NCBI RefSeq assembly: GCF_024400535.1
Contig: NZ_CP038800.1
Span: forward strand, 1,798,001 to 1,862,000
Origin: Treponema denticola
GTDB lineage: Bacteria > Spirochaetota > Spirochaetia > Treponematales > Treponemataceae
Direction: 5' to 3'
Length of the DNA stretch: 64,000 bases
Part shown: one piece after another, positions 17,825 through 26,467 of the stretch
Position numbering within the stretch: position 1 is the stretch's first letter
Layout of the letters: the number at the start of each line of letters is the position of its first letter
The notes under the pieces: model-generated
The model's database searches: none
What the model saw: the letters and a program-made list of their open reading frames with translations, nothing else
What the model was told of the DNA's origin: nothing
Program-made: the position numbers and the translations under genes

Positions 17825-18865
17825 ATGAAACAAAAAAGATTAGTTTCAATGATTGGTGCATTAGTTGTAATAATTAGTGCAGTGGTTTTAATTACAGGTT
17901 GCCCAACCGGACAAGAACCGAAAAATGAGCAAGAAGAGCAATGGAAACCTGGTGAAAAAGCTTTTTTTGATATTACATACGATTTAACAGACTGCACATA
18001 CAACGGTTCGGAAAGTTATAACAATTGGCAATTAAAAAAACAAACTATAAAAGCAGGAGCGGAAATAACACTCGCCCAAGACGGCAGTGAAAGCAGTTCA
18101 GGGGGTGAATGGAAACTGGAATATGTAAAACACAAAGACGGAAAATATATTAAAGGATGGAGTAAGAATAAAGCCGGCAATACAAAAGACTATGACTTTG
18201 GTCAAAAAATAAAACCGACCGGTGATATGACACTGTATCCTGCCGTATCAAAATATGGGATAGGAGATGTTATTGACGGTAAAACAATTATCTATGTTAG
18301 AAATGGGATAAAGGATAAAATACAAACTAAATTTTTAGGAAATGGTGAATATACCGAATATAATGTAGTAGGTACAAATTGGAGGTATATAGCGGCGGAT
18401 GTTGATGCCGGAAAGAATTCCGAGAAAAAGCAATGGAGTTCATCAGCAAAAAATATAATTACGTCAAACGGCATCGGAGGCGGTAAAGAAAATACGGAAA
18501 AAATACTAGCAGGATATGCAACTGATACTGTAGCAAATAATGCTGCAAAATACTGTCAAAGCATAAGCCCAAACGGGTATTTGCCGTCAGAAGCTGAAGC
18601 ATTTCTTATATTTCATGCAATACGTAATAAAAAGATAACGGGACTTCCAACTTTTTCACAAACAACAAATATAGGAGGCTCATTCTCTGGGAAAACAGCA
18701 TATTTTTGGACATCGACACAATCAGACACGTCTAAAGCGTATGTTATAAATTTAGTCAAAGATGAGTTGCTTTATAGCGGAAAAGGAGAAGAAGCGAAAA
18801 CAAATGTAAAAGGTTTTGTTTGTCCCATTGTTTACTATGATGATGATGGAAAGGTTGTAAAATAA
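17825..18865 (+). CDS. Lipoprotein with Listeria-Bacteroides repeat and DUF1566-like domain
   Basis: A 346-residue surface or periplasmic lipoprotein. The signal peptide has KQKR, a hydrophobic core and the lipobox ITGC at about residue 25. Residues about 45-125 look like a single beta-grasp repeat of the InlB B-repeat (Listeria-Bacteroides) type, ending GQKIKPTGDMTLYPAV. The rest (about 130-340) resembles DUF1566/Lcl-type sequences: WRYIAAD, NGYLPSEAEAF, YFWTSTQSD and GFVCPIV. Spirochaetes carry many such lipoproteins with adhesin or immune-facing roles. The ATG at 17825 has GAAGGAAGG upstream; the frame is open further back, which matters for the possible poly-C switch. No partner genes are evident. 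Confidence 0.85.
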   Translation: MKQKRLVSMIGALVVIISAVVLITGCPTGQEPKNEQEEQWKPGEKAFFDITYDLTDCTYNGSESYNNWQLKKQTIKAGAEITLAQDGSESSSGGEWKLEYVKHKDGKYIKGWSKNKAGNTKDYDFGQKIKPTGDMTLYPAVSKYGIGDVIDGKTIIYVRNGIKDKIQTKFLGNGEYTEYNVVGTNWRYIAADVDAGKNSEKKQWSSSAKNIITSNGIGGGKENTEKILAGYATDTVANNAAKYCQSISPNGYLPSEAEAFLIFHAIRNKKITGLPTFSQTTNIGGSFSGKTAYFWTSTQSDTSKAYVINLVKDELLYSGKGEEAKTNVKGFVCPIVYYDDDGKVVK

Positions 18866-18872
18866 ACTTCAA

Positions 18873-18915
18873 CATACTATATTACGCATACTTTTAGTAT
18901 GTATAATATAGTATG
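18873..18915. terminator. Long nested hairpin between convergent genes
   Basis: CATACTATATTA (18873-18884) pairs with TAATATAGTATG (18904-18915), and inside it CATACT pairs with AGTATG around a TTT loop. The stem is long but AT-rich and no T tract follows, so a bidirectional terminator between the lipoprotein gene and valS is likely but not certain. Confidence 0.55.
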
Positions 18916-18955
18916 ACCTTTGAATGGGTAATACTAAACTGGATATAAGTGTCCC

Positions 18956-21685
18956 CTACCTCATTCCTTCCAAATAACCTTTTAATTTTTCGATACGCCT
19001 TAAAAACTCGGCGTGTTTTTCTTTTTCGCCTTCGATGACTTCGGGAGGAGCGTTTTTAACAAAGTTTTCGTTTTTGAGCTTAGAGTCTATCTTTAAAGCA
19101 TTTTGCTCATTTTTTTCAAGCTCTTTTTCAAAACGCTTTTTTAATTGATCGATATCTATTGAATCTCCCGTTATCAAAAAAGCCTCAAAGCCCGCTCCTA
19201 CTACACCGATTGAAGAGGCAGGTTTTTCTTTAAGAGAATCGATAAAGTTTAAACCGGAAAGGCCTGAAAGCATTTCTATTATTTCGGAATTTTCACGGGC
19301 AGCTTCCGCAGGAGAGTTTTTCTCGATATAAAGAGAAACCTTAAGCTTTAACTGAGGGTCTATGCCGCATTCGGCCCGTAAGGCTCTAATATTGCGGACA
19401 ATTTCCTGCAATGTTCTAAAACGGATAGAAGCAGCCTCATCTATGCGTTCTTTTTTTTCTTCGGGGTAATCGGAAGTCATTAAAATCTTAGCACGAGGCA
19501 AGGCGCCTTCAGCACAATTGCCGGGCAGCTTTGAATAAATCTCTTCGGTAACAAAGGCTAAAAACGGATGAAGCAGACGTAAGGATTCTTCCAAGACGGC
19601 AAGGAGCACCGAAGCCGCCCTATCCTTCTCTTTTTCGTCCCCATACTTAAAAGAAAGTTTAGTACCTTCAACATACCAATCACAAAAATTATTCCAAAAG
19701 AATTCGTAAACCTTTTGAGCGGCCTCATTATAACGGTAAGAATCAAGGCTTGAGCGAACCGTTTGAGCCGCCTCGTTTAGTTCATGATAAATCCAGCGGT
19801 CAAGTTCTTTTAAGTTGTTTAGACTGCCGTCCCGTACGACAGGCACAATTGTTCTGCCCGCAAGGTTTCCTAAAATATATCGGGATGCGTTCCAAACCTT
19901 GTTTGCAAATTTTGAGCCAAGCTTAAAACTTTCCATGTCGATTAAAAAGTCCTGACTTTGAGAACCGCACATAAAGGTAAGGGTGAACTTCATGGCGTCA
20001 GCCCCAAACTCTTCGATAGCTACAAGGGGGTCAATACCGTTTCCCAAGCTCTTACTCATCTTGCGGCCTTGTTTATCCCGAACCAAACCGTGAATAAAAA
20101 TATCTTTAAAAGGAGCCTTGCCCGTAAACTGCAAGGATGCCATTATCATTCTTGCTACCCAAAAGAAAATTATATCGTGTCCCGTAACAAGGGCCGATGT
20201 CGGGAAAAACCGTGCGAGGTCTTCGGTCTTTTCGGGCCAGCCGAGGGTTGAAAAAGGCCAAAGCCAGCTTGAAAACCAAGTGTCCAAAACGTCCTCATCC
20301 TGCTTTATGTTTTTTGACTTACAGTGAGGACATTCCGTAATATCCGTGCGGCTTACGATAGTTTTTCCGCAATCGGTGCAATACCAAACAGGAATTCGGT
20401 GTCCCCACCAAAGCTGACGGGAAATACACCAGTCGCGGATATTGTTCATCCAGTGAGCATAGGTGTTCTCCCATTTTTGAGGATAAAAAACAACATCGCC
20501 TTTTTTCCATGCATCTAAGGCTTTTTGAGCCAAGGGCTGCATTTTTACAAACCATTGTTTTGAAACATAGGGCTCTATACTTGTATGACAGCGGTAACAG
20601 CAACCTACTGCGTGCTTTATTTTTTCTTCATTTTTAAAAAGTCCCAGAGCTTCCAAATCTTCGATAACGGCCTTGCGTGCTTTTTCCGTTGAAAGGCCTC
20701 GGTATTTTTCGGGAACTGCATCGTTTAATGTTCCGTCAGGGTTTAAGATATTTAGAACCGGAAGATTATGCCTTTTACCTACCTCCCAGTCATTGGGGTC
20801 ATGGGCAGGAGTTATCTTTACAACACCCGTTCCGAATTCTTTATCGACATAGGAATCGGCAATTACAGGAATCTTCCTATTTGCGAGAGGGAGAATTACT
20901 TCTTTTCCTATGATGGACGCATAGCGTGGGTCTTCGGGATGAACGGCTATGGCGGTATCGCCCAAAAGGGTCTCGGGGCGGGTGGTTGCAATTCCTATTT
21001 TTTGTATTTTTTCGCCGGCTTCATTTTGTAAAACTGCCCCGTCTGCCAATTTATAATAAATATGGTACATGCCGCCCTTTCTGTCTTCATACTCAACCTC
21101 ATCATCCGAAATTGCCGTACCGCATGAAGGGCACCAGTTTACAAGGTAATTTCCCTGATAGATTAGCCCCTGTTCATATAAAGAAACAAAGACCTCCCTT
21201 ACAGCCTGAGAAAGCCCCTCATCCAAGGTAAAGCGTTCCCTATCCCAATCGACCGAAACTCCCATTTTGCGGAGCTGCTTTGTTATAATCGAGTGATGTT
21301 CATTTTTAACTTCCCATACCTTTTCGATAAAAGCGTCCCGTCCGAGGTCACGGCGGTTTTTGCCTTCGGCCTTCAGTTTTTTTTCTACAACGGATTGAGT
21401 GGCAATACCTGCATGATCGGTTCCGGGAATCCAGAGGGTTTCGTCCCCTTTCATGCGGTGATAGCGGACAATTACATCCTGCAAAGTTTCATCGAGGGCA
21501 TGGCCTACATGGAGAACGCCCGTAACATTGGGCGGAGGAATGACGACAGTAAATGTATTTTTTGTGTTTTTCCTTTTTATCGGGCTAAAGCACTTATTGG
21601 CTTCCCAAAAGGAATAAATACGCTCTTCAAATTCTTTAGGATTATAAGATTTTTCCAATTCAATCGCCTGCAATTTTTCGCTCAT
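18956..21685 (-). CDS. valS: Valyl-tRNA synthetase
   Basis: A class I synthetase of 909 residues that charges tRNA-Val. The HIGH-type motif is PPNVTGVLHVGHA at 51-63 and KMSKS (GRKMSKSLGN) lies near 540. The editing domain contains TTRPETLLGDTAIAVHP, and a zinc-ribbon-like CTDCGKTI...CPHCKSK stretch lies in the connective region. The C-terminus ends with the usual coiled-coil arm (about 845-909). The start is set at ATG 21685 with GGAG seven bases upstream; an in-frame GTG at 21697 overlaps that ribosome site. It lies downstream of the biotin-transport genes on the same strand across a 150-base gap, so it probably has its own promoter. Confidence 0.97.
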   Translation of the reverse strand: MSEKLQAIELEKSYNPKEFEERIYSFWEANKCFSPIKRKNTKNTFTVVIPPPNVTGVLHVGHALDETLQDVIVRYHRMKGDETLWIPGTDHAGIATQSVVEKKLKAEGKNRRDLGRDAFIEKVWEVKNEHHSIITKQLRKMGVSVDWDRERFTLDEGLSQAVREVFVSLYEQGLIYQGNYLVNWCPSCGTAISDDEVEYEDRKGGMYHIYYKLADGAVLQNEAGEKIQKIGIATTRPETLLGDTAIAVHPEDPRYASIIGKEVILPLANRKIPVIADSYVDKEFGTGVVKITPAHDPNDWEVGKRHNLPVLNILNPDGTLNDAVPEKYRGLSTEKARKAVIEDLEALGLFKNEEKIKHAVGCCYRCHTSIEPYVSKQWFVKMQPLAQKALDAWKKGDVVFYPQKWENTYAHWMNNIRDWCISRQLWWGHRIPVWYCTDCGKTIVSRTDITECPHCKSKNIKQDEDVLDTWFSSWLWPFSTLGWPEKTEDLARFFPTSALVTGHDIIFFWVARMIMASLQFTGKAPFKDIFIHGLVRDKQGRKMSKSLGNGIDPLVAIEEFGADAMKFTLTFMCGSQSQDFLIDMESFKLGSKFANKVWNASRYILGNLAGRTIVPVVRDGSLNNLKELDRWIYHELNEAAQTVRSSLDSYRYNEAAQKVYEFFWNNFCDWYVEGTKLSFKYGDEKEKDRAASVLLAVLEESLRLLHPFLAFVTEEIYSKLPGNCAEGALPRAKILMTSDYPEEKKERIDEAASIRFRTLQEIVRNIRALRAECGIDPQLKLKVSLYIEKNSPAEAARENSEIIEMLSGLSGLNFIDSLKEKPASSIGVVGAGFEAFLITGDSIDIDQLKKRFEKELEKNEQNALKIDSKLKNENFVKNAPPEVIEGEKEKHAEFLRRIEKLKGYLEGMR

Positions 21686-21838
21686 TGTTTTCTCCACTCG
21701 TTTTAAAATATGAAAGGAGATTATAATATGAAAAGGCTAAGTTTTCAAGACGCTATGCAGTAAATTTATTGCTAAAAGCGAATTTTAACGTTAAGTTAGC
21801 CAAATTATTGAGCTTAATTTCATCTTTGCAATTTCCTT

Positions 21839-22447
21839 TTACAAAACCAAACAGAGCTGCCTATTTTTCAGTGCATACATCAGTTTCTGCCCCTTATAAA
21901 GGGCTTCGGAAATAAAAATCGGAAAAAGTTTAAAAATTTTTAAAAGACTTTTTTTTCCTCCCCTTGCCTTCCAAGAGTGATCCAGCTTTGTCCAAATAGA
22001 AAACAAAAGAGGAATAAAAAACAAAAAAAGGGAAAACAAAACGGCAAGCTTAAAGGGTAAGATTTTTTCCAGAGCCTCTTTTAATTGGCGAGAGCTTGTG
22101 GTATTAAAAAAAAGGGAGCTTATCTGCATAAGGCAGACAAGTTTTAAAATAAGAAAGGCCAAATCTTTTATATCGGTTTCCGTTTTTATAAAAACCGAAA
22201 AAACATGGAGGCTTACAAGAAGCAGGCAATAAGGCAGGATCGGTTTTAAATCCAGTAATTGCTCTAAAAACGAAAAACCTATAAAACGGGCAAAAAAAAC
22301 AAAAAAGACCGAATAAAAGAAAACATAATTAGGAAAGAAAAAAATCAGGGCTGTAAACCCGAAAAGAAAGAACAATTTTAAAAGGGGGGACGTCCTATGT
22401 AAAAAGCTCGTTCCCCTCCGGTAAGAAAATAAGGGCCTTATATCCAA
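21839..22447 (-). CDS. bioN: Biotin ECF transporter T component
   Basis: A 202-residue EcfT-like membrane protein. It has five hydrophobic segments, a central cytosolic helix pair with LKEALEKILPFK and a C-terminal SWKARGGKKS (ARG motif). The start is taken as TTG at 22447 because GGGAGG lies seven bases upstream and the overlap with bioM is then only 10 bases; a GAA-rich extension from ATG 22498 overlaps bioM by 61 bases and is less likely. It forms the BioMNY complex with the two genes before it. The assignment to biotin rests on the adjacent bioY. Confidence 0.8.
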   Translation of the reverse strand: MDIRPLFSYRRGTSFLHRTSPLLKLFFLFGFTALIFFFPNYVFFYSVFFVFFARFIGFSFLEQLLDLKPILPYCLLLVSLHVFSVFIKTETDIKDLAFLILKLVCLMQISSLFFNTTSSRQLKEALEKILPFKLAVLFSLFLFFIPLLFSIWTKLDHSWKARGGKKSLLKIFKLFPIFISEALYKGQKLMYALKNRQLCLVL

Positions 22448-23178
22448 ATTAAATCCTCCCTCTTTGTGTATGAAGTAAGCGGAGGCCTTATACTCCATTC
22501 TTTTAGGTTTTGTCTTAAGCCCTCTTCAGCGGTCCCGTCAAAAACTTTTTTAACCCTATGGAGAACTAAAAACCTATCGGCAAGGGCATAGCATTTTTCA
22601 AGCTCATGGCTTAAAATAAGAAGGGTATAGTTTTCGGCCTTTAATTCTTTAATAAGGGAATTAACCTGCACTACCCCCTCATAATCCAAATTTGCATAGG
22701 GCTCATCAAAGATGATTACCGGAAACTTCATCGCCAAAATTCCTGCAACGCAAAGCCGCCTCTTTTCTCCTCCCGATAAGGAACGGGAAGAATAATACCG
22801 CTTATCCTTTAAGCCTGTTTTTTCCAAGGCTTCCTCCAATCTTTTTTTTCTTTCTTCCGGCGGAAGTTTTATATTTTTTAGACCAAACAAAATATCTTCC
22901 TCAGGTGTTTCTCCCAATATCTGCAAGCCGGAATCCTGAAAAACTATGCCGCATCTTTCTTTTACATCTACAAGCCCCGATGAGGGCCTTATAAGCCCTG
23001 CAATAATCGACATAAGAAGAGTCTTTCCCGAACCGTTTGCACCCGAAATAAGAATACACTCTCCCTTAAAAACGCTCAAAGAAATTTCGTCCAAGGCTTT
23101 AAAATTAACAGTTCCGTCAAAAGAGCTTTGAACAAAGGTCTTGCTTATATTTTTTAAGCTTATAATTTCTTCTTTCAT
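22438..23178 (-). CDS. bioM: Biotin ECF transporter ATPase
   Basis: A 246-residue ATPase with Walker A SGANGSGKT, signature LSGGEKRR, Walker B VIIFDEPYANLD and switch LSHELE. A Q-loop FQDSG is present, which is typical of ECF ATPases. The YANLD D-loop suits the EcfA group. It begins three bases after the bioY stop, so transcription is shared. It would energise uptake of the vitamin by BioY through the T component. Confidence 0.88.
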   Translation of the reverse strand: MKEEIISLKNISKTFVQSSFDGTVNFKALDEISLSVFKGECILISGANGSGKTLLMSIIAGLIRPSSGLVDVKERCGIVFQDSGLQILGETPEEDILFGLKNIKLPPEERKKRLEEALEKTGLKDKRYYSSRSLSGGEKRRLCVAGILAMKFPVIIFDEPYANLDYEGVVQVNSLIKELKAENYTLLILSHELEKCYALADRFLVLHRVKKVFDGTAEEGLRQNLKEWSIRPPLTSYTKREDLIWI

Positions 23179-23181
23179 AGT

Positions 23182-23793
23182 TTAAGAAGAAGCCTCTAAA
23201 AAATATTTTGCCGTAACGGGACGCAGCTTATAAATTAAAGCGGAAACCAATATCATCTTGATAAAATCTCCCGGCAAATAAGGAATACAGGCAAGGCTCA
23301 ATGATTCAAAAAGGCCCCTGTTTGTAAGCTGCATAAATCTTGCTATCCCAAAAACATAAATAAGAGCAAAACCCGAAAAAGAGGCTGCAATTATTTTTAA
23401 ATAGTTTATTAACTTAATGCTCTTATTTTTACCTGAAGAAACTAAGGCAAGGTCTTTTTCTCCGGGCTTTCTAAAAAAAATAATTAAAAAAGCTGCTGCC
23501 GCAAGATAGCCGATTAAAAAGCCTCCCGTCGGCCCCAAAAGATGGGCAAGCCCCCCTCTTCCGCCCGAAAAAACGGGAAGGCCGAGTAAACCGGCAATCA
23601 AAAAAAGAGCTGTTGAAGCCGTCCCGTAAAGCCCCCCTTAAAGCCCCGATGCCAAAATAGGCATCATATTTTGAAGCACTATGGGAACGGGAGTTCCGGG
23701 AAGAGGAAATGCTATAAAACCGCTTACGGCAATAAAGGCAGCAAAAAGCGGAACAAAAATTAGCATAATCGATAGTTTAAAATTTGAGCTCAT
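23182..23793 (-). pseudogene. bioY: Biotin transporter S component BioY, in-frame stop
   Basis: Read from ATG 23793 (GGAG site upstream) the frame gives a typical BioY: a first membrane segment, GFIAFPLPGTPVPIVLQNMM, then GGLYG, GLPVFSGGRGGLAHLLGPTG and further segments, 203 codons in all. Codon 52 is TAA (23638-23640), between SGL and GGLYG, where BioY proteins usually have Leu; TTA to TAA is one base. The part after the stop could restart at a TTG (23601) but would lack the first helix and the substrate loop. This is a nonsense mutation, a sequence error, or very recent decay; the remaining codons look intact. Confidence 0.85.
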
Positions 23794-23961
23794 ATTTTCT
23801 CCAAATCAAATTGATAACTATAATAATAAAACAGGTTAACAATTTAAGAAACCTATGTCAAGACCTTATTAAAATTAAATAAAACTAAAACATCTCCATT
23901 TTCCCCTTGAATTTTATGTGTTTGTATGATAATATCTTAAATATTGGAGGAAGGAAACTAT

Positions 23962-24468
23962 ATGGCAAATGCAGGAGGCCTTAATAAAAAGGCCAAGGTC
24001 GAAAATGATGACCTTTTAAAATTAGTTACATTCCAACTCGGAGAAGAACTTTACGGTGTAGAAATTATGGATGTTGACCAAATAGTCAGGGTTCAAGATG
24101 TAAGGCCTATTCCGAATGCTCCGTATTATGTTGAAGGAATTTTTAACCTACGAAGCGAAATTATTCCGGTAATAAGTCTTCACAAGAGATTTCACATAAA
24201 AAAGGCTTCTTTAGATGAAGGCGATGAGTTTTTGGGCGGCTTTATAATCATAAAGGTTGAGAATAACAAAATCGGTATTATAATCGATAGAGTAGCCCGT
24301 GTTGTTGATGTAAAAAAAGATGAAGTACAGCCTCCGCCTCAAATGATAGCAGGTATCGGAGCCGAATACATTAACGGCGTTGTCCGCCGAGATCCCGGTT
24401 ACCTAATAATCTTGGATATTCACAGGCTCTTTAATCCGAAAGAATTACAGAAAATTACGAATTTATAA
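23962..24468 (+). CDS. cheW: Chemotaxis coupling protein CheW
   Basis: A 168-residue CheW domain protein that bridges chemoreceptors and the kinase CheA at the cell pole. Two SH3-like halves are visible: LVTFQLGEELYGVEIMDV with IVRVQDVRPIPNAP and GIFNLRSEIIPVISL, then GFIIIKVENNKIGIIIDRV with INGVVRR. The start is ATG 23962, preceded by GGAGGAAGG; an in-frame TTG at 23944 overlaps that site. A short charged N-terminus precedes the domain. It heads a run of close genes, followed after five bases by the aminotransferase. No CheA or receptor gene is in the window. Confidence 0.93.
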   Translation: MANAGGLNKKAKVENDDLLKLVTFQLGEELYGVEIMDVDQIVRVQDVRPIPNAPYYVEGIFNLRSEIIPVISLHKRFHIKKASLDEGDEFLGGFIIIKVENNKIGIIIDRVARVVDVKKDEVQPPPQMIAGIGAEYINGVVRRDPGYLIILDIHRLFNPKELQKITNL

Positions 24469-24473
24469 AAATT

Positions 24474-25499
24474 ATGAAAGTACCTGTTTACAGTTCCACT
24501 ATAAGACGCTCCGAAATGGATGCTGTTCTTACATGTATGGTCGAGGAAAAAATAGGCCCCGGCGAAATGAATCAAAAACTTATCAAGCAGGTTTGCGAAA
24601 CATTTCAAACAGCCGGAGCCGCTGCATTTAGAAGCCCGTCCATAGCTTTAAACTATGCTTTAAAGGCCTTAAATCTTGAAAACGGTTCATCGGTTATTAT
24701 CTCAAGCCTTGCACCCTCTTGGCAATATGTAGAATTAAACCGCCAAGGGTATAAACCGATTGTGCTTGATGTAGAAGCCGATTCCGTTTTTCCTTCCTTT
24801 GAAAGCATTGAAAATGCGGTTCAAGCCAGTGGAAGAGTTCTTGTCCTACATGAAACCTTGGGCTTTTTACCTGATATCGAAAAGATATTAAGCTTAAACA
24901 TTCCCATAATAGAGGATATTTCTCAAAGTGCAGGAGCTGCCTACAAGGAAAAATATGCCGGCAGTATGGGAGTTTTTTCGATTTTGGGACTGGAAGAAAA
25001 GGATATTCTAACAGGCGGAGGAGGAGCCGTATTACTTGCTCCCGAAAGGCGGAATGCAATAGTCTTAAAAAAGCTTTATGACGAATCCCCTCTTACAGAC
25101 CAATTGCCCGACATAAATGCGTCCTTAGCCTTTGTTCAGTTAAAACAGATGGCAAAAAACATGGAGCAGCGCAAGGAAATGCACGAGTCCTATGTCCGTT
25201 CTTTGATGCAGGGAAAACATAAAACGATAGCTCAAAAAGAAGACACGGTAAATCCGGTTTATTCTTTTCCGGTTATTTTAAATTCGGGAGTTTCTGATGT
25301 ACAAAAATATGCGGCAAAAAAGGATATAGATATAGAGCTTGCTTTTAAAAATTCTACCGTCGAATACTTAAAAGAAAGTCAAGAAAGTTTTATAAATGCA
25401 TCTTCTCTTTTATTAAGATGTGTTCTTTTTCCTCTTTATCCGCGATTGGGTGCAAAAAAGTCGTCCGAGATTGCAAGAGTTTTAGCTACCCTGCCCTAA
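24474..25499 (+). CDS. DegT/DnrJ/EryC1/StrS-family aminotransferase-like protein
   Basis: A 341-residue PLP-dependent fold type I protein related to sugar aminotransferases. Motifs fit the family: IGPGEMNQKLIKQ near 27, a Gly/Ser phosphate-binding segment AAAFRSPSIALNYALKAL, the aspartate block IEDISQSAGA with AAYKEKYAGSMGVFSILG, and the presumed lysine in GLEEKDILTGGGGA. Those last Gly residues align with the GEGG of true members. It is shorter than the usual 370-400 residues and some active-site features are atypical, so catalytic function is likely but not certain. It sits between cheW and NAD kinase in a tight cluster, a combination that may concern surface glycosylation (inference). Confidence 0.8.
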   Translation: MKVPVYSSTIRRSEMDAVLTCMVEEKIGPGEMNQKLIKQVCETFQTAGAAAFRSPSIALNYALKALNLENGSSVIISSLAPSWQYVELNRQGYKPIVLDVEADSVFPSFESIENAVQASGRVLVLHETLGFLPDIEKILSLNIPIIEDISQSAGAAYKEKYAGSMGVFSILGLEEKDILTGGGGAVLLAPERRNAIVLKKLYDESPLTDQLPDINASLAFVQLKQMAKNMEQRKEMHESYVRSLMQGKHKTIAQKEDTVNPVYSFPVILNSGVSDVQKYAAKKDIDIELAFKNSTVEYLKESQESFINASSLLLRCVLFPLYPRLGAKKSSEIARVLATLP

Positions 25500-25545
25500 T
25501 TTCTTTTATAAAATTAGGCCGGGCCTTTTGAAGGAAATAGAAATT

Positions 25546-26400
25546 TTGAAAAAAGCCCTTATAGTTTTAAGTATCGAAAAACCTAATGCAAAAAAGATTT
25601 GTAAAGAAATCGAAGCTTTTTTATCGGCAAAGGGAATCGATTCTTTTGTATATAAATATGACGGCATCTCCCATTCTCCCGAATTAAATGAAGACTATGA
25701 CCTTGCAATAAGCCTTGGCGGAGACGGTACGGTTTTATTTACTGCCCGTTACAGTGCTCCGCGGCACATCCCCGTTTTTCCGATAAATTTAGGACGGTTC
25801 GGTTTTATAGCAAATATCGAACCTAAGGAATGGGAAGGAGAACTTTTACACCTCTTAAACGGAAAACAAGCCTTACATAAAAGGATGCTTCTTTCAGCTT
25901 CTATAAAACGGAAAAATAAAGAAATTGTAAAATATGAAGCCTTAAATGATGCCGTTGTTTCAGGTTCGGGCATAGCAAAACTGATAAACTTGGATATTTC
26001 CTTTAACGGAATTTCTTTCGGTGTTTTTAGGGCTGATGGGGTGATCGTTTCGACTCCTACAGGTTCGACTGCCTACTCGGCAGCTTCAGGAGGACCAATC
26101 TTAGATCCCGATGTATCGGCCTTTGTTTTAACCCCTATTTCTCCTTTTTCCTTATCGAACCGCCCCTTGGTTCTTCCATCGTCGGGTCAAATGAAGATAA
26201 AAATTCTTCCTGCAAGAGCAAAAGATATTATAGTTTCAATTGACGGACAGGAGATGGTTTCTTTACAAGAAGATGATGAGATTATAATAAGCGAGTCTCC
26301 CAATAAGGTAAAAATGGCAGGCTGTTCTCCCGATAATTTTTACAAGGCCCTGCGCTCAAAACTCGGCTGGTCGGGTTCTTCATCGCCCAAACTGAATTGA
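25546..26400 (+). CDS. nadK: NAD kinase
   Basis: An NAD kinase of about 284 residues that makes NADP from NAD and ATP. The signature GGDGT occurs as ISLGGDGTVLF, followed by FPINLGRFGFIA, LNDAVVSGSG, and the substrate-binding TPTGSTAYSAASGG. A late SIDGQE is in the expected place. No ATG precedes the domain. TTG at 25546 has AAGGAA ten bases upstream; TTG at 25528 in the same frame is an alternative. The gene follows the aminotransferase closely and is probably co-transcribed. Confidence 0.94.
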   Translation: MKKALIVLSIEKPNAKKICKEIEAFLSAKGIDSFVYKYDGISHSPELNEDYDLAISLGGDGTVLFTARYSAPRHIPVFPINLGRFGFIANIEPKEWEGELLHLLNGKQALHKRMLLSASIKRKNKEIVKYEALNDAVVSGSGIAKLINLDISFNGISFGVFRADGVIVSTPTGSTAYSAASGGPILDPDVSAFVLTPISPFSLSNRPLVLPSSGQMKIKILPARAKDIIVSIDGQEMVSLQEDDEIIISESPNKVKMAGCSPDNFYKALRSKLGWSGSSSPKLN

Positions 26401-26430
26401 TGTAAAAATTGACAGCAAAAATTGAATTGA

Positions 26431-26459
26431 TTGACATTTTATCCCCTTTATTGTATTAT
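26431..26459 (+). promoter_or_regulatory. Promoter of the ABC-F gene, near-leaderless
   Basis: TTGACA (26431-26436) and TATTAT (26454-26459) are spaced 17 bases. The ATG follows eight bases after the -10 box, so transcription should begin at or just before the start codon, and no Shine-Dalgarno sequence is present. Confidence 0.75.
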
Positions 26460-26467
26460 CGTAGCTT

